Shown piece after piece: positions 55,207 through 63,707 of a stretch of DNA of 64,000 nt. Below the pieces are notes generated by a model. That model was not told the DNA's origin. It ran no database searches and worked only from the letters and a program-made list of their open reading frames with translations. The DNA is from Thioalkalivibrio sp. ALJ21 (GTDB lineage Bacteria > Pseudomonadota > Gammaproteobacteria > Ectothiorhodospirales > Ectothiorhodospiraceae). The translations under genes and the position numbers were made by a program. The DNA is taken from contig NZ_KB905155.1 of the NCBI RefSeq assembly GCF_000378605.1, positions 1,054,001 through 1,118,000 on the forward strand, given 5' to 3'. The first letter of the stretch is position 1, and every line of letters begins with the position of its first letter.

Positions 55207-55297
55207 GGTGCTGGGTGCTGGGTGCTGGGTGCTGGGTAACGGGTGACGGGTGACGGGTGACGGGTGACGGGTGACGGGTGACGGGTGACGGGTGAGC
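55207..55297. repeat. 13 tandem units of a 7-bp repeat
   Basis: Four GGTGCTG units, one GGTAACG, seven GGTGACG and a final GGTGAGC run without interruption. The length is prone to slippage. It lies 87 bp upstream of the antibiotic-monooxygenase-like gene and about 280 bp upstream of the peroxidase gene. It is not a CRISPR array. Confidence 0.9.
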
Positions 55298-55383
55298 CGA
55301 GGATCACGCCGTGGCTCGGCTTCCGCACAATGGGCTTTGGCGTGCTTTAATCGGCGCTCCATCCCGCCGATAGCGAAGCCGCC

Positions 55384-55731
55384 ATGATTGCCGTGATCTT
55401 TGAAGTGGAACCGCATGCCGCGCGCAAACAGGACTACCTGGATGCGGCCGCGCAGTTGCGCGAGCACCTGAAGGATGTGGAAGGGTTCATCTCCATCGAG
55501 CGCTTCGAGAGCCTGAGCCAGCCGGGCAAGGTGCTGTCGCTGTCGTTCTGGCGCGACGAAGACGCGGTGCGCCAGTGGCGCAATCTGGAGGAGCACCGTC
55601 AGGTGCAGGCGGCCGGGCGCGGAGGCATCTTTGTCGACTATCGCCTGCGCGTGGCCGAGGTCGTGCGCGACTACGGCATGCACGACCGCGACCAGGCCCC
55701 CTCCGACTCCCGCGCCGCCCACGGCTCCTGA
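55384..55731 (+). CDS. Antibiotic biosynthesis monooxygenase (ABM)-domain protein
   Basis: A 115-residue ferredoxin-fold ABM-domain protein. MIAVIFEVEPHAARKQDYLDAAAQLREHLKDVEGFISIERFES and LSFWRDEDAVRQWRNLEEHRQVQAAGR are the usual strand-helix pattern. Proteins of this type include heme-degrading and quinol monooxygenases, but many have unknown substrates. It is a single gene between the tandem repeat and the convergent cupredoxin gene. Confidence 0.85.
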   Translation: MIAVIFEVEPHAARKQDYLDAAAQLREHLKDVEGFISIERFESLSQPGKVLSLSFWRDEDAVRQWRNLEEHRQVQAAGRGGIFVDYRLRVAEVVRDYGMHDRDQAPSDSRAAHGS

Positions 55732-55794
55732 AGCCTGCCTGCGGCGCGGCGATCACCGCCGCCTGTTGCGGGCGCTGCCCCGCTCGGGCCGGAG

Positions 55795-57285
55795 TCAGTC
55801 GCTATCCCGCACGAGGATGCGGCCCTGCATATAGGGGTGCGGGGCGCAGATGTAGTCGTAGGTGCCCGGCTCGGTCAGGGTGACGCTGTCGCTCTCGGCG
55901 TGCGCCAGCATGGAGGTCGCGAACGACTGCGGACCGCTCAGGGCCACCGCGTTGTGCGCACCGGACGTCTCGCCGTGACCGTACGTGAAAACATCCTCGT
56001 TGACCCAGGTGATCTTGGTGCCCGGCGCCACCTCGACGATCTTCGGGTAGAAGGCATTCCCCTTCATCTCGATCACGACTTCCTCGATGTCGGAGCTGAA
56101 GCGAACCGGCCGATCGGCGCGCGCGGGTACCGGGTTGGCATCGGCGTCCGGGATGCCGAATGGCGAAAGAATCCGCCGCGCTTCGCCAATCCGCTCTTCC
56201 AGCTCCGCTGGCTCATAGCTCGGGCCCTCGGCCAGGATCTCGGAAGGCGTATCGGCGTCCGCACGAGCATCCAGCAGACCGATGGCACCGCGACTGGTGC
56301 CCCCCACGCCGTGATCCAGCATGGTGTAGACGCCCTCCTCCGGCGGTATCCGGAACTCGATCACCCAGGAGTCCGAGGGGCCCGCGGTGACCGTCTGCCC
56401 GCCGGGCCACATGGCCTCGGGGTGGCCCTGCCAGTACACGTAGTCCCAGACGATGCCGACGATATGGAAGGTCGAGAGCAGGTTGGGCCCCACGTTCAGG
56501 AAGTACATGCGCACGTAGTCGCCCGGGCGCACCGGGATGGGGTTTTCCACATAGCGGAACAGCTCGCCATTAAAGGCGGTGTAGCTGGGATCGCCTTCCA
56601 CCGCCTCCTTGCCGCTGGCGTACAGCTCGTGCTGCAGCATGTAGAGCTTCAGATCCGGCTCCTGGCCGAGGTCCTCTTCCAGCTTGTAGGGCTTGTCGCG
56701 CGGCTCGACCACCATCATCCCGTACTGGCCGAACATCACATGCATGGGGATGGCATGGCCGCCCGGCGCACAGTGATACATGAAGACCCCCGGCGTGGTC
56801 GCACGGAAGGTGATCGACTTGGTCTGCCCGGGCATGATGGAACCGACATGCTTGGAGGTCTGCGTATAGGCGGCATGGAACGATGCCCCGTGCATCACCG
56901 CCCCGCTATTGGTGATCTCCATGCGCACGATGTCGCCCTCGGTCACGCGCAGGGTCGGGCCCGGTAACTGGCCGTCGATCAGGAAGCCGTCGTAGACCAC
57001 GCCCTGCCCGATCGGCACCTGCCCCTCGTTGAGGTCGATCCGGAGCACATGATCCGGCTCGACATCCTGCGAGACGTACCCGGTCGGCCGGGTCTCCAGC
57101 CCCTCGTCGCGTTCGATGATCTCGATAAAGTCGCTGTCACCGAACAGCTCGCTGAAATCCGGCCCCGGTGAAGCCTGCGCCGCGGAGGCCACCCACCAGA
57201 ACAGTCCGATCACGCACCAGACCACGAGGTGCATACCCCGGTGGTGGTAACCCATGGCCGAAGATGCTGCTTCTGTGTCCTTCAT
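55795..57285 (-). CDS. NirK-like multicopper protein with C-terminal cupredoxin domain
   Basis: A 496-residue exported three-cupredoxin protein with a signal peptide (about 18-38). Domains 1 and 2 (about 75-345) align with copper nitrite reductase: H132/H137 in VMHGASFHAAY, H171-C172 in MYHCAPGGH, and H274 in TFHIVG. The catalytic Asp of NirK is replaced by Ser135, the second catalytic His is not found, and the type-1 axial Met position aligns with Gln187. A third, plastocyanin-like domain (about 400-495) has intact ligands H444, C480, H483 and M486. It may be a variant nitrite reductase or another copper oxidase. GGGGGAGA precedes the start. Confidence 0.75.
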   Translation of the reverse strand: MKDTEAASSAMGYHHRGMHLVVWCVIGLFWWVASAAQASPGPDFSELFGDSDFIEIIERDEGLETRPTGYVSQDVEPDHVLRIDLNEGQVPIGQGVVYDGFLIDGQLPGPTLRVTEGDIVRMEITNSGAVMHGASFHAAYTQTSKHVGSIMPGQTKSITFRATTPGVFMYHCAPGGHAIPMHVMFGQYGMMVVEPRDKPYKLEEDLGQEPDLKLYMLQHELYASGKEAVEGDPSYTAFNGELFRYVENPIPVRPGDYVRMYFLNVGPNLLSTFHIVGIVWDYVYWQGHPEAMWPGGQTVTAGPSDSWVIEFRIPPEEGVYTMLDHGVGGTSRGAIGLLDARADADTPSEILAEGPSYEPAELEERIGEARRILSPFGIPDADANPVPARADRPVRFSSDIEEVVIEMKGNAFYPKIVEVAPGTKITWVNEDVFTYGHGETSGAHNAVALSGPQSFATSMLAHAESDSVTLTEPGTYDYICAPHPYMQGRILVRDSD

Positions 57286-57493
57286 GGCGCTCTCCCCCGG
57301 GCCGGCTGCGCGGCACCCCGAAAAACCTGCATCGCCTATATACCTATTTCTAGACGCACGGAACCAAGTTGCGCAAGTCACGCGCCCATGGGGCGGCCGC
57401 GGAAAACCTTATATGCCGCCCGTCACCGCCAATGGCAACGGCGTCGGCACTGGCCTATAGGAACTTCTTTACCTCCGGGAAAGGAGAACGGTC

Positions 57494-57895
57494 ATGGGCA
57501 TCGTCGAGGAGTTCAAACAGTTTGTAGCGCGCGGCAACGTCATCGATATGGCGGTGGGCGTGATCGTGGGGCTGGCGTTCGGGCAGATCGTGTCGTCACT
57601 GGTATCGGACGTGCTGATGCCCCCCATCGGCCTGCTGATCGGCGGGGTCGACTTCTCGGAGCTGATGATCGTGCTGCGCGAGGCGGAGAACGGCGTGGCC
57701 GCGGTGACGATCAATTACGGCATCTTCATCAAGCGCGTGGTGGACTTTCTGATCATCGCGATGGTGGTGTTCGCCGCGATCAAGATGATCGCCCGGCTGC
57801 AGCACAAGAAAGAAACCGCGCCCGCCGAGCCGCCCGCCCCCAGCAACGAGGAGAAGCTGCTGGCGGAGATCCGCGACCTGCTGAAGTCGAAGTAA
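57494..57895 (+). CDS. mscL: Large-conductance mechanosensitive channel
   Basis: MscL opens under membrane tension to release solutes after osmotic downshock. The 133-residue protein begins [33 protein letters not shown], the conserved gate helix, and has a second helix (about 70-97) and the C-terminal bundle [20 protein letters not shown] lies upstream. Such a channel fits a halophile with changing salinity. It is flanked by unrelated genes. Confidence 0.95.
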   Translation: MGIVEEFKQFVARGNVIDMAVGVIVGLAFGQIVSSLVSDVLMPPIGLLIGGVDFSELMIVLREAENGVAAVTINYGIFIKRVVDFLIIAMVVFAAIKMIARLQHKKETAPAEPPAPSNEEKLLAEIRDLLKSK

Positions 57896-57925
57896 CGGCG
57901 AGGGAGGCCCCGCCGCCAAGGGGCA

Positions 57926-59242
57926 TCAGAAGTCCTCGAACTCCATCGCACGGAAGACGCGCCCGGCGTTTTGCCGGTGGAGCTCGTCGTAGGTGTCCAG
58001 GTGGCGGTAGGCCGACTGGTCGATGTTGTAGGCGTCGTTCAGCGTGCCGCCGGTATCGAGGATCTCCTGCACCTCCTCGCGAAGGAAGACGAGGTAGTCG
58101 CGGGTGTACTTGCGCAGTTGCTCGAAGTCGGTCACCGGGCCACCGTGGCCGGGGATGATGTAGTCGGCCTCGATCGCCTCCAGCTTGTCCCAGGTTTCGA
58201 TCCAGCCGGCGGTGTCGGTGTACTCGAAGATCGGCAGCATGCGCTCGTGGAAGGCGAGATCGCCGGTGATCAGCGTCTTGCGATCCGGGGCCCACAGGGC
58301 GATATCCCCCGGGGCGTGCGCGGGGCCGAGAAAGAGCACCTCGATGATCTCGCCCCCCATGTCCAGCTCGACGCGATCCTCGAAGATCTTGTCCGGCGTT
58401 CCGAGTTCGGTCAGAAACGCCTTGTCGCGGGTGCGGTTCGGGGCACCCTCCAGGCTGCGCCGGCCGTTCTGCTCGATCTCGCGCGCGGCGTCCTCGTGTG
58501 CAATCACCGTTGCGCCCTGCTCCTGCCAGTAGGTCATGCCGAGCATCGCGTGCCCCTGGGCGTTTTCCAGCACCACATACTTCACCGGCTGGTCGGTGCG
58601 CTTCTTGATCTCCTCGTGCAGGGACTGGGCCAGCAGGTAGTTGTCGCCGGCGTTCATCACCACCACGCCATCGTCGGTGATGATGAACGACAGGTTGTTG
58701 TTGTGGCCCGAGTTCTCGTAGGTCGAAGGCTGCGTGGCACCGATCGCGGACCACACGCCATCGGTCACTTCCTGCGGCATGGCGTAGAGGAAGGAATCCA
58801 GCGCCTTGTCGAGCACGTACAGCGGCAACTCGGCCTCCTTCCACTCGGGGAAGCCGCCGGCGTAGTTGTGCACGTTGGTGTACCCCATGCGCTCGAGCGT
58901 CTGCGCCGCGAGCGCGGAACGGCGGTTCTCGTCGCTGTAGACGACGATCGGCGTGGCTTTGTCGGACACCGCACCCGGGATACGAAACTCCAGCTCGCCC
59001 CGCGGGATGTTGAGCGTGAGGTGCGAGCGGATCTGGCCGCCGCCCAGCTCGATCTCCTGGTGCGAGCGCACGTCGATCAGGACATGGTCCGGCTCGTTCG
59101 CGATCAGTTCGCGCAGGGCCTCCTGGTCGATATCGGTGACCTCGGCGCGGGCATCCTCGACCAGGGAATCCGCGGTGATCTCGTCTCCCTGTGCGACGCT
59201 TGCCGCCGCGAACAGGGCCAAAGCCAGCCATGATGTACGCAT
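57926..59242 (-). CDS. Exported rhodanese/metallo-beta-lactamase fusion with altered active sites
   Basis: A 438-residue periplasmic protein with a signal peptide (about 1-19). Residues 25-140 form a rhodanese domain whose catalytic Cys is replaced by Ser103 (VVYSDENRRSALAAQ). Residues about 175-400 form a metallo-beta-lactamase fold. There the first metal motif HxHxDH reads NAQGH (N227, Q229, H231), while H309, D328 and H366 (GPAHAPGD, ITGDLAF, IPGHGGP) remain. Rhodanese comes first, the reverse of persulfide dioxygenase CstB-type fusions. AGGA precedes the ATG. The substrate is unknown, perhaps a periplasmic sulfur compound. Confidence 0.8.
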   Translation of the reverse strand: MRTSWLALALFAAASVAQGDEITADSLVEDARAEVTDIDQEALRELIANEPDHVLIDVRSHQEIELGGGQIRSHLTLNIPRGELEFRIPGAVSDKATPIVVYSDENRRSALAAQTLERMGYTNVHNYAGGFPEWKEAELPLYVLDKALDSFLYAMPQEVTDGVWSAIGATQPSTYENSGHNNNLSFIITDDGVVVMNAGDNYLLAQSLHEEIKKRTDQPVKYVVLENAQGHAMLGMTYWQEQGATVIAHEDAAREIEQNGRRSLEGAPNRTRDKAFLTELGTPDKIFEDRVELDMGGEIIEVLFLGPAHAPGDIALWAPDRKTLITGDLAFHERMLPIFEYTDTAGWIETWDKLEAIEADYIIPGHGGPVTDFEQLRKYTRDYLVFLREEVQEILDTGGTLNDAYNIDQSAYRHLDTYDELHRQNAGRVFRAMEFEDF

Positions 59243-59359
59243 CGGGGTGTCCTGTTGTTGCCGGATGTGATTCCCTGAACATAGACAGCCACGGCGCGAG
59301 CTTCCATAAAAGCGCCCAGCAACGGAACGCCCTGCCCCCGGCGTACAGGAGAAACCACC

Positions 59360-59710
59360 ATGACAGACGCCGCCGAGCTGGCGCGACTCAAGGAACGGAT
59401 CGATCAACTGGCCGGGATGGCCGCCGATGAACATGCGGCTGCGGCACGCACGCTCGCCGACGAGCTGAAGGGAGAACTGGCGGCACGGTCAGGTGGCGGT
59501 AAACCCGCTTCGGGAACCAGCCAGGCGGACCATTCAGGGGAGTTGCGGGCACCCCGGGAGACGAATCTGAGATGCCCGCGATGCACGCTGCATTCGTTCA
59601 ACTTTCAGCCTGGCTCGATGCGCACACGCGATGACGGCGCGGGTTACGAGGCGCGCTTTCACTGCATGAGCTGCGGATTCGAGGACTACGCGCCGGTCAA
59701 GCCCCGCTGA
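59360..59710 (+). CDS. Small zinc-ribbon protein
   Basis: A 116-residue protein with an N-terminal coiled-coil-like helix (ARLKERIDQLAGMAADEHAAAARTLADELKGELA), a Ser/Gly linker, and a C-terminal ribbon CPRC...CMSC (about residues 72-104). The ribbon resembles TFIIS/RNA-polymerase type zinc fingers, but no family name is assignable. AGGAGA precedes the ATG. It is divergent from the rhodanese-MBL gene and convergent with the Nudix gene. Function is unknown. Confidence 0.72.
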   Translation: MTDAAELARLKERIDQLAGMAADEHAAAARTLADELKGELAARSGGGKPASGTSQADHSGELRAPRETNLRCPRCTLHSFNFQPGSMRTRDDGAGYEARFHCMSCGFEDYAPVKPR

Positions 59711-59742
59711 GGGAAACACTGAGCGGGCTCGCTGCCGCGTGA

Positions 59743-60315
59743 TCAGCGTGGATGCGTGTGCAGCCAGGTGCGCATGCGGCGGGTCTTCTCGACCATGCGC
59801 CAGAGGGAACGGCTGTTGTTGTAGCGCGAGACGTGCTGCAGCGGTACCCAGAGGATGTCGTGCGACTCGTGGCTGCCGGGGACCGGAAGGCGGTCGTCGA
59901 TCTCCAGCAGAAAGCGCACGTCGATGTGTTCGTGCATCGGGAAGTGCGGGCTCGCCGGGATGGTGTGGATGTCGAGGTCGAAGACGTCCTCGGCCACCAG
60001 GTGGATATGTTCCCGCGCCAGGCCCGTTTCCTCGTGGATCTCGCGCAGGGCGACCTGCAGGATGTCCGACTGGCCGTCGGCATGCCCGCCCGGCTGGAAC
60101 CACCGGTGGTGCTTGCCATGCAGCAGGAGCAGCACGCGTTCGCGGTCCGGGCTGACCACCCAGGCCGAGCCAGTCACATGTGCCGGCAACAGATCGCAGT
60201 GGAAGCAGTCCGGATGGGCCTGCACGAAGTCCAGTGCGCGGCGCACAAAGCCGGCTTCCTCGATGAACGGGGTCTGGTGATGGGCGAGCAGCTCGAGCAG
60301 TTGCGCGCGGTGCAT
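59743..60315 (-). CDS. Nudix hydrolase, partner of csoS1D
   Basis: A 190-residue Nudix hydrolase. The Nudix box lies around GHADGQSDILQVALREIHEETGL: the REIHEETGL half is canonical, while the usual first Glu is Ser. The N-terminal part (HQTPFIEEAGFVRRALDFVQ) and SAWVVSPDRERVLLLLHGKHHRWFQPGG are typical of a CoA/dGTP-type Nudix fold. It starts 1 bp after csoS1D, so the two are co-transcribed. It may clean up a phosphorylated metabolite linked to carbon fixation, by analogy with repair pyrophosphatases near CO2-fixation genes; this is an inference. Confidence 0.82.
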   Translation of the reverse strand: MHRAQLLELLAHHQTPFIEEAGFVRRALDFVQAHPDCFHCDLLPAHVTGSAWVVSPDRERVLLLLHGKHHRWFQPGGHADGQSDILQVALREIHEETGLAREHIHLVAEDVFDLDIHTIPASPHFPMHEHIDVRFLLEIDDRLPVPGSHESHDILWVPLQHVSRYNNSRSLWRMVEKTRRMRTWLHTHPR

Positions 60316-60316
60316 C

Positions 60317-60931
60317 TTATGTACCGGCGGGGTTGTGCAGGGCGTGGATCGCCGCCCGCGCCGCCTCGTCGATGTCCGCTTCGGAGCCGGCCAGCGTCAG
60401 GCGGCCGAACGCACCCACCGCGCGCACGTCGATCAGCGAGACATGGGAGGCCTTCAGCGCCTGATTGGCCGCATAGATGATGTAGCCGGCCGGTTCCGCC
60501 TCGAGGATGAACATGCTCTGGTCGGGCAGGATCATGTTGCCGCGCCGGTTCTGGCGGTTGATCAGCACCGTGTGATCCGGCGTCATGCCGCGGATCGTCT
60601 CCTGCCACGGGATACGGCAGGGCTGGCGTTCGGACTGATCCGCGCCCAGGCGCTGCAACAGCACACGACCGGCCTCCTGCACATCGCTCTGGTCGCGATG
60701 GTGGATCACCATGGAACCGAACTCGCGCTCCACCACCTGCTGCGCGAGGTGCACCCGGGTGGCCTTCAGCGCGACGTCCGTCAGCCGGTGCACGGCCATG
60801 CCCGGCGACACCTCCACCCACAGGCACGCGTCCCCCGGCACGGGCAGAAAGCCCTGGGAGACGGTGGCCATGTATTCCGCCAGCTGAGGCTGGAGGGAAT
60901 CCATGTAGACGTAGGTGCGCAGCTTGATCAT
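60317..60931 (-). CDS. csoS1D: CsoS1D-like tandem BMC-domain shell protein
   Basis: A 204-residue protein with two BMC domains (about 1-98 and 115-200), as in the trimeric pseudohexameric alpha-carboxysome shell protein CsoS1[22 protein letters not shown] starts the first. The gating Glu-Arg pair of CsoS1D is present as E68-R69 in VVEREFG. The second contains [30 protein letters not shown]. It would form a gated pore in the carboxysome shell for RuBP or similar metabolites. No other cso or cbb gene is in the window, so it is a satellite of the carboxysome locus. It is divergent from the alternative oxidase gene. Confidence 0.82.
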   Translation of the reverse strand: MIKLRTYVYMDSLQPQLAEYMATVSQGFLPVPGDACLWVEVSPGMAVHRLTDVALKATRVHLAQQVVEREFGSMVIHHRDQSDVQEAGRVLLQRLGADQSERQPCRIPWQETIRGMTPDHTVLINRQNRRGNMILPDQSMFILEAEPAGYIIYAANQALKASHVSLIDVRAVGAFGRLTLAGSEADIDEAARAAIHALHNPAGT

Positions 60932-61179
60932 CGATTCGCTCAGGGAAAGACCCCGTTAGCCCCCGCGCGGCGCGGCCCGGGCCCGCGCGGGAATCCGCAC
61001 ACACGAATTTGAGCCGCCAGAAAACCGCCGGCTTGTTCGCGCACACGGGAGAATAGAGGGGCGTATTGTGAACGCAGCGGCCCCGAAGCTCAACGCCAGA
61101 CGCTCCTGCACCGCGCGAAACAGCGCATTTTTGTGACACGGCGGAACGACAGTGCGGGTGGCTGGCTCTACTCTCGAGA

Positions 61180-61198
61180 CAAGACATTCATGTTCTTG
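61180..61198. promoter_or_regulatory. Dyad upstream of the alternative oxidase gene
   Basis: CAAGACATTCATGTTCTTG is an imperfect inverted repeat (CAAGACAT against CAAGAACAT) about 20 bp upstream of the aox start codon. It is at a distance suitable for a repressor site or a ribosome-site operator. It resembles no regulator consensus closely. The whole 287-bp gap (60932-61218) serves the divergent csoS1D and aox genes. Confidence 0.4.
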
Positions 61199-61218
61199 CG
61201 CCCTGCCCGGGAGCCTGT

Positions 61219-61848
61219 ATGAGCATCAACCAGGAAACGGACCTGCGTCGCCATCACGAGCCGCGCGATTTCTCCGACCGTGTCGCACGCGCCTTCACAT
61301 CCATGATGCGCCTGTTCGCCGACACCTTCTTTGCCCGCCGCTACGGGCACCGCGCCGTGGTGCTGGAAACCGTCGCGGGGGTCCCCGGCATGGTCGGGGC
61401 TACCTTGCAGCATCTGCGCTCGCTGCGCCGCATGGAGGACGACCACGGCTGGATCCGCACCCTGATGGACGAGGCCGAGAACGAGCGGATGCACCTGCTC
61501 ACCTTCATCGAGATCGCCTCGCCCAACTGGCTGGAGCGGCTCCTGATCATCCTGGCGCAGGGCTTCTTCTACACGCTGTACTTCCTGATCTACGTGGTCT
61601 CCCCGCGCACCGCGCACCGGATCGTCGGCTACTTCGAGGAAGAAGCCGTGATCAGCTATACCGACTACCTGGAGGAAGTGGAAACCGGTGCGATCGAGAA
61701 CATCCCGGCACCGGATCGCGCCATCCAGTACTGGGACTTGCCGGAGGACGCACGCCTGTCCGATGTCATTCGCGCCGTACGCGAAGACGAGGCCGGCCAT
61801 CGCGACGTCAATCACGGCTTCGCCGATCTTCTAGCCAGAAAGTCCTGA
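61219..61848 (+). CDS. aox: Alternative oxidase (di-iron quinol oxidase)
   Basis: A 209-residue membrane-bound di-iron oxidase that passes quinol electrons straight to oxygen without pumping protons. All six iron ligands are visible: E50 (VLET), E89 and H92 (NERMHL), E141 (EEEA), E191 and H194 (EDEAGHRD). Two interfacial hydrophobic helices lie at about 108-127 and 45-65. Bacterial alternative oxidases are uncommon. It could relieve over-reduction when sulfide oxidation outpaces the cytochrome chain, or resist cyanide and NO. The start ATG follows GGGAG. Confidence 0.94.
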   Translation: MSINQETDLRRHHEPRDFSDRVARAFTSMMRLFADTFFARRYGHRAVVLETVAGVPGMVGATLQHLRSLRRMEDDHGWIRTLMDEAENERMHLLTFIEIASPNWLERLLIILAQGFFYTLYFLIYVVSPRTAHRIVGYFEEEAVISYTDYLEEVETGAIENIPAPDRAIQYWDLPEDARLSDVIRAVREDEAGHRDVNHGFADLLARKS

Positions 61849-61997
61849 CGCCATAACCGCCGGGCATTCCCCCTCTGGGCGACCCGATGTCGTCCCACCC
61901 CCCGGCGAACCACTCAATACGGGCGAGATCCTGCCGTTAACCCCTCTGCCCCCGAGCACTTTCGCTTCGGGGCGAGCCCCCTACAAAGGACTTGCCC

Positions 61998-63629
61998 ATG
62001 CCCCGCTCGCTGAACATCCGTTCCCGGCTGGTGATCACGATCATCGTCCCGGTGCTTGCACTTCTGCTGGTTACATTGATGGCGGCGCGCGGCATCGCGA
62101 ACATCGAGGAGGGGGTACAGAGCATCTACGACGACCGCGTCGTGCCGCTGCAGCAGCTCAAGACCATCGCGGACAACTACGCGGTTCTGGTGATCGATGC
62201 GGTCAACAAGGCCGACAACGGCCTGATGTCCGCCGAAGAGGCCCTGGAAGGCGTCCGCGCAGCCCGCGCCGAGATCAACGACCTCTGGGAGCACTACATG
62301 GCCACCACGCTCACCGCCCGCGAGGACGAGCTGGCCACAGCCGCGATTGGGGAGTTTCGGGCGGCCAATGCTGATCTCGACCGCCTGGAACGGGCCCTGT
62401 CCGGCATGACGGGGAACGTTGAAGGCGAACTGGGCGCGTTCAACGGCCCACTGTACGAAACCATCGACCCGATCAGCGACCGCATCACCGAACTTGTCGA
62501 CCTGCAGATCGAGGTCGCCGGCATGGAGGCGGAGCGTGTCTCGGAGGTCTACGGCCAGGTACTCCTGCGCACCGGCATTGTGCTGCTGATCGTGTTGATT
62601 GCGGTCGTCGTGATCGGCACATGGACCTACCGCGCGATCGCCACCCCGGTATCACGGATGCGCGAGACCCTTGCCTCGATCGTGGCGAATCATGACCTTT
62701 CGAAGCGGGTCGAGGTCGGGAGCGACGACGAGATCGGCGCCACGGCCCGAGCCCTGAACGGCATGCTCGAGCAGTTCGAGGGATCGATCCGGGAACTGCG
62801 AGGCCTGACCGACCAGATGGCTTCCGCCGCGGAGCAGCTCTCCGCCGTCAGCAGTCAGACCAACAGCAACGTCGACCAGCAGCAGTCGCAGACCGAACAG
62901 GTCTCCACGGCGATGAACGAGATGGCCGCCACCGTGCAGGAGGTCGCACGCAATGCCTCCGATGCCGCCTCGTCCAGCCAGGAAGCGGATCAGGAATCCC
63001 GGGATGGAGGAGAGGTCGTGCGCTCGGTGGTCAAGGAGATCGGCCGCCTGTCCGGCGAGGTTGCGACCATCGAGGGCAGGGTCCGCAGCCTGGACGAAAA
63101 GGGCCAGCAGATCGGCTCGGTGCTGGATGTAATCCGCGGGATTGCCGAGCAGACCAATCTGCTGGCACTGAACGCCGCGATCGAGGCCGCCCGCGCGGGC
63201 GAACAGGGTCGCGGCTTCGCGGTCGTCGCCGACGAGGTGCGTACCCTGGCCTCCCGCACCCAGGACTCCACCGCGGACATCCAGGCCATGATCGAGGCTC
63301 TGCAGGCCGGCACACGGGAGGCCGTCAGCGCGATGGGGCGCGGGCGCGAAATGGCGGAATCGACCAGCCACGACGCCGAACGGGCCGGCGAGGCACTGGA
63401 ATCGATCGTTCAGGCGGTGGGACGCATCAGCGACATGACGACCCAGATCGCCAGCGCGGCCGAGGAACAGAACGCGGTGGCCGAGGAGATCAACCGCAAT
63501 ATCTCCACGATCAACGACCTCACCGGCGATACCGCCCGTGGCGCGCAACAGACCTCCACGGCCAGCCAGGACGTCGCCGGCATCGCCGCCCGCGTGCGGG
63601 ACCTGGCCTCGGCCTACCGCATCGCCTGA
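61998..63629 (+). CDS. Methyl-accepting chemotaxis protein
   Basis: A 543-residue transducer. TM1 is at about 11-33 and a periplasmic four-helix-bundle sensor lies at about 35-190, with an [25 protein letters not shown] start. TM2 is at about 192-214, HAMP at about 215-268 ([19 protein letters not shown]), and the cytoplasmic signalling domain ends in the hairpin tip [43 protein letters not shown] 61998 is preceded by AAGGA; a TTG two codons upstream is less likely. No CheR/CheB-tethering pentapeptide is seen at the C-terminus. The ligand is unknown. Confidence 0.93.
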   Translation: MPRSLNIRSRLVITIIVPVLALLLVTLMAARGIANIEEGVQSIYDDRVVPLQQLKTIADNYAVLVIDAVNKADNGLMSAEEALEGVRAARAEINDLWEHYMATTLTAREDELATAAIGEFRAANADLDRLERALSGMTGNVEGELGAFNGPLYETIDPISDRITELVDLQIEVAGMEAERVSEVYGQVLLRTGIVLLIVLIAVVVIGTWTYRAIATPVSRMRETLASIVANHDLSKRVEVGSDDEIGATARALNGMLEQFEGSIRELRGLTDQMASAAEQLSAVSSQTNSNVDQQQSQTEQVSTAMNEMAATVQEVARNASDAASSSQEADQESRDGGEVVRSVVKEIGRLSGEVATIEGRVRSLDEKGQQIGSVLDVIRGIAEQTNLLALNAAIEAARAGEQGRGFAVVADEVRTLASRTQDSTADIQAMIEALQAGTREAVSAMGRGREMAESTSHDAERAGEALESIVQAVGRISDMTTQIASAAEEQNAVAEEINRNISTINDLTGDTARGAQQTSTASQDVAGIAARVRDLASAYRIA

Positions 63630-63643
63630 CGCGGCATGGGCAC

Positions 63644-63673
63644 AAAAAAGGCCGTCACATCCCTGTGACGGCC
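63644..63673 (-). terminator. Rho-independent terminator of the DsrE-like gene
   Basis: GGCCGTCACA-TCCC-TGTGACGGCC, a 10-bp stem with a 4-nt loop, followed by TTTTTT on the minus strand. It lies about 35 bp past the stop of the minus-strand gene and 20 bp past the chemotaxis gene, which it faces. Confidence 0.85.
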
Positions 63674-63707
63674 GAAAAAGGGACCGTGTGAGAGGTCCCG
63701 GAGGTGC

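Noticed and set aside
55207-55297. Short CRISPR-like or coding Pro/Thr/Ser-rich repeat
   Set aside because: A 7-bp period without spacers changes reading frame every unit; it is a simple tandem repeat.
59711-59722. Third copy of the structured element (GGGAAACACTGA as in copy 2's end)
   Set aside because: Only 12 bases match; neither internal arm nor an opposite end follows before the Nudix gene.
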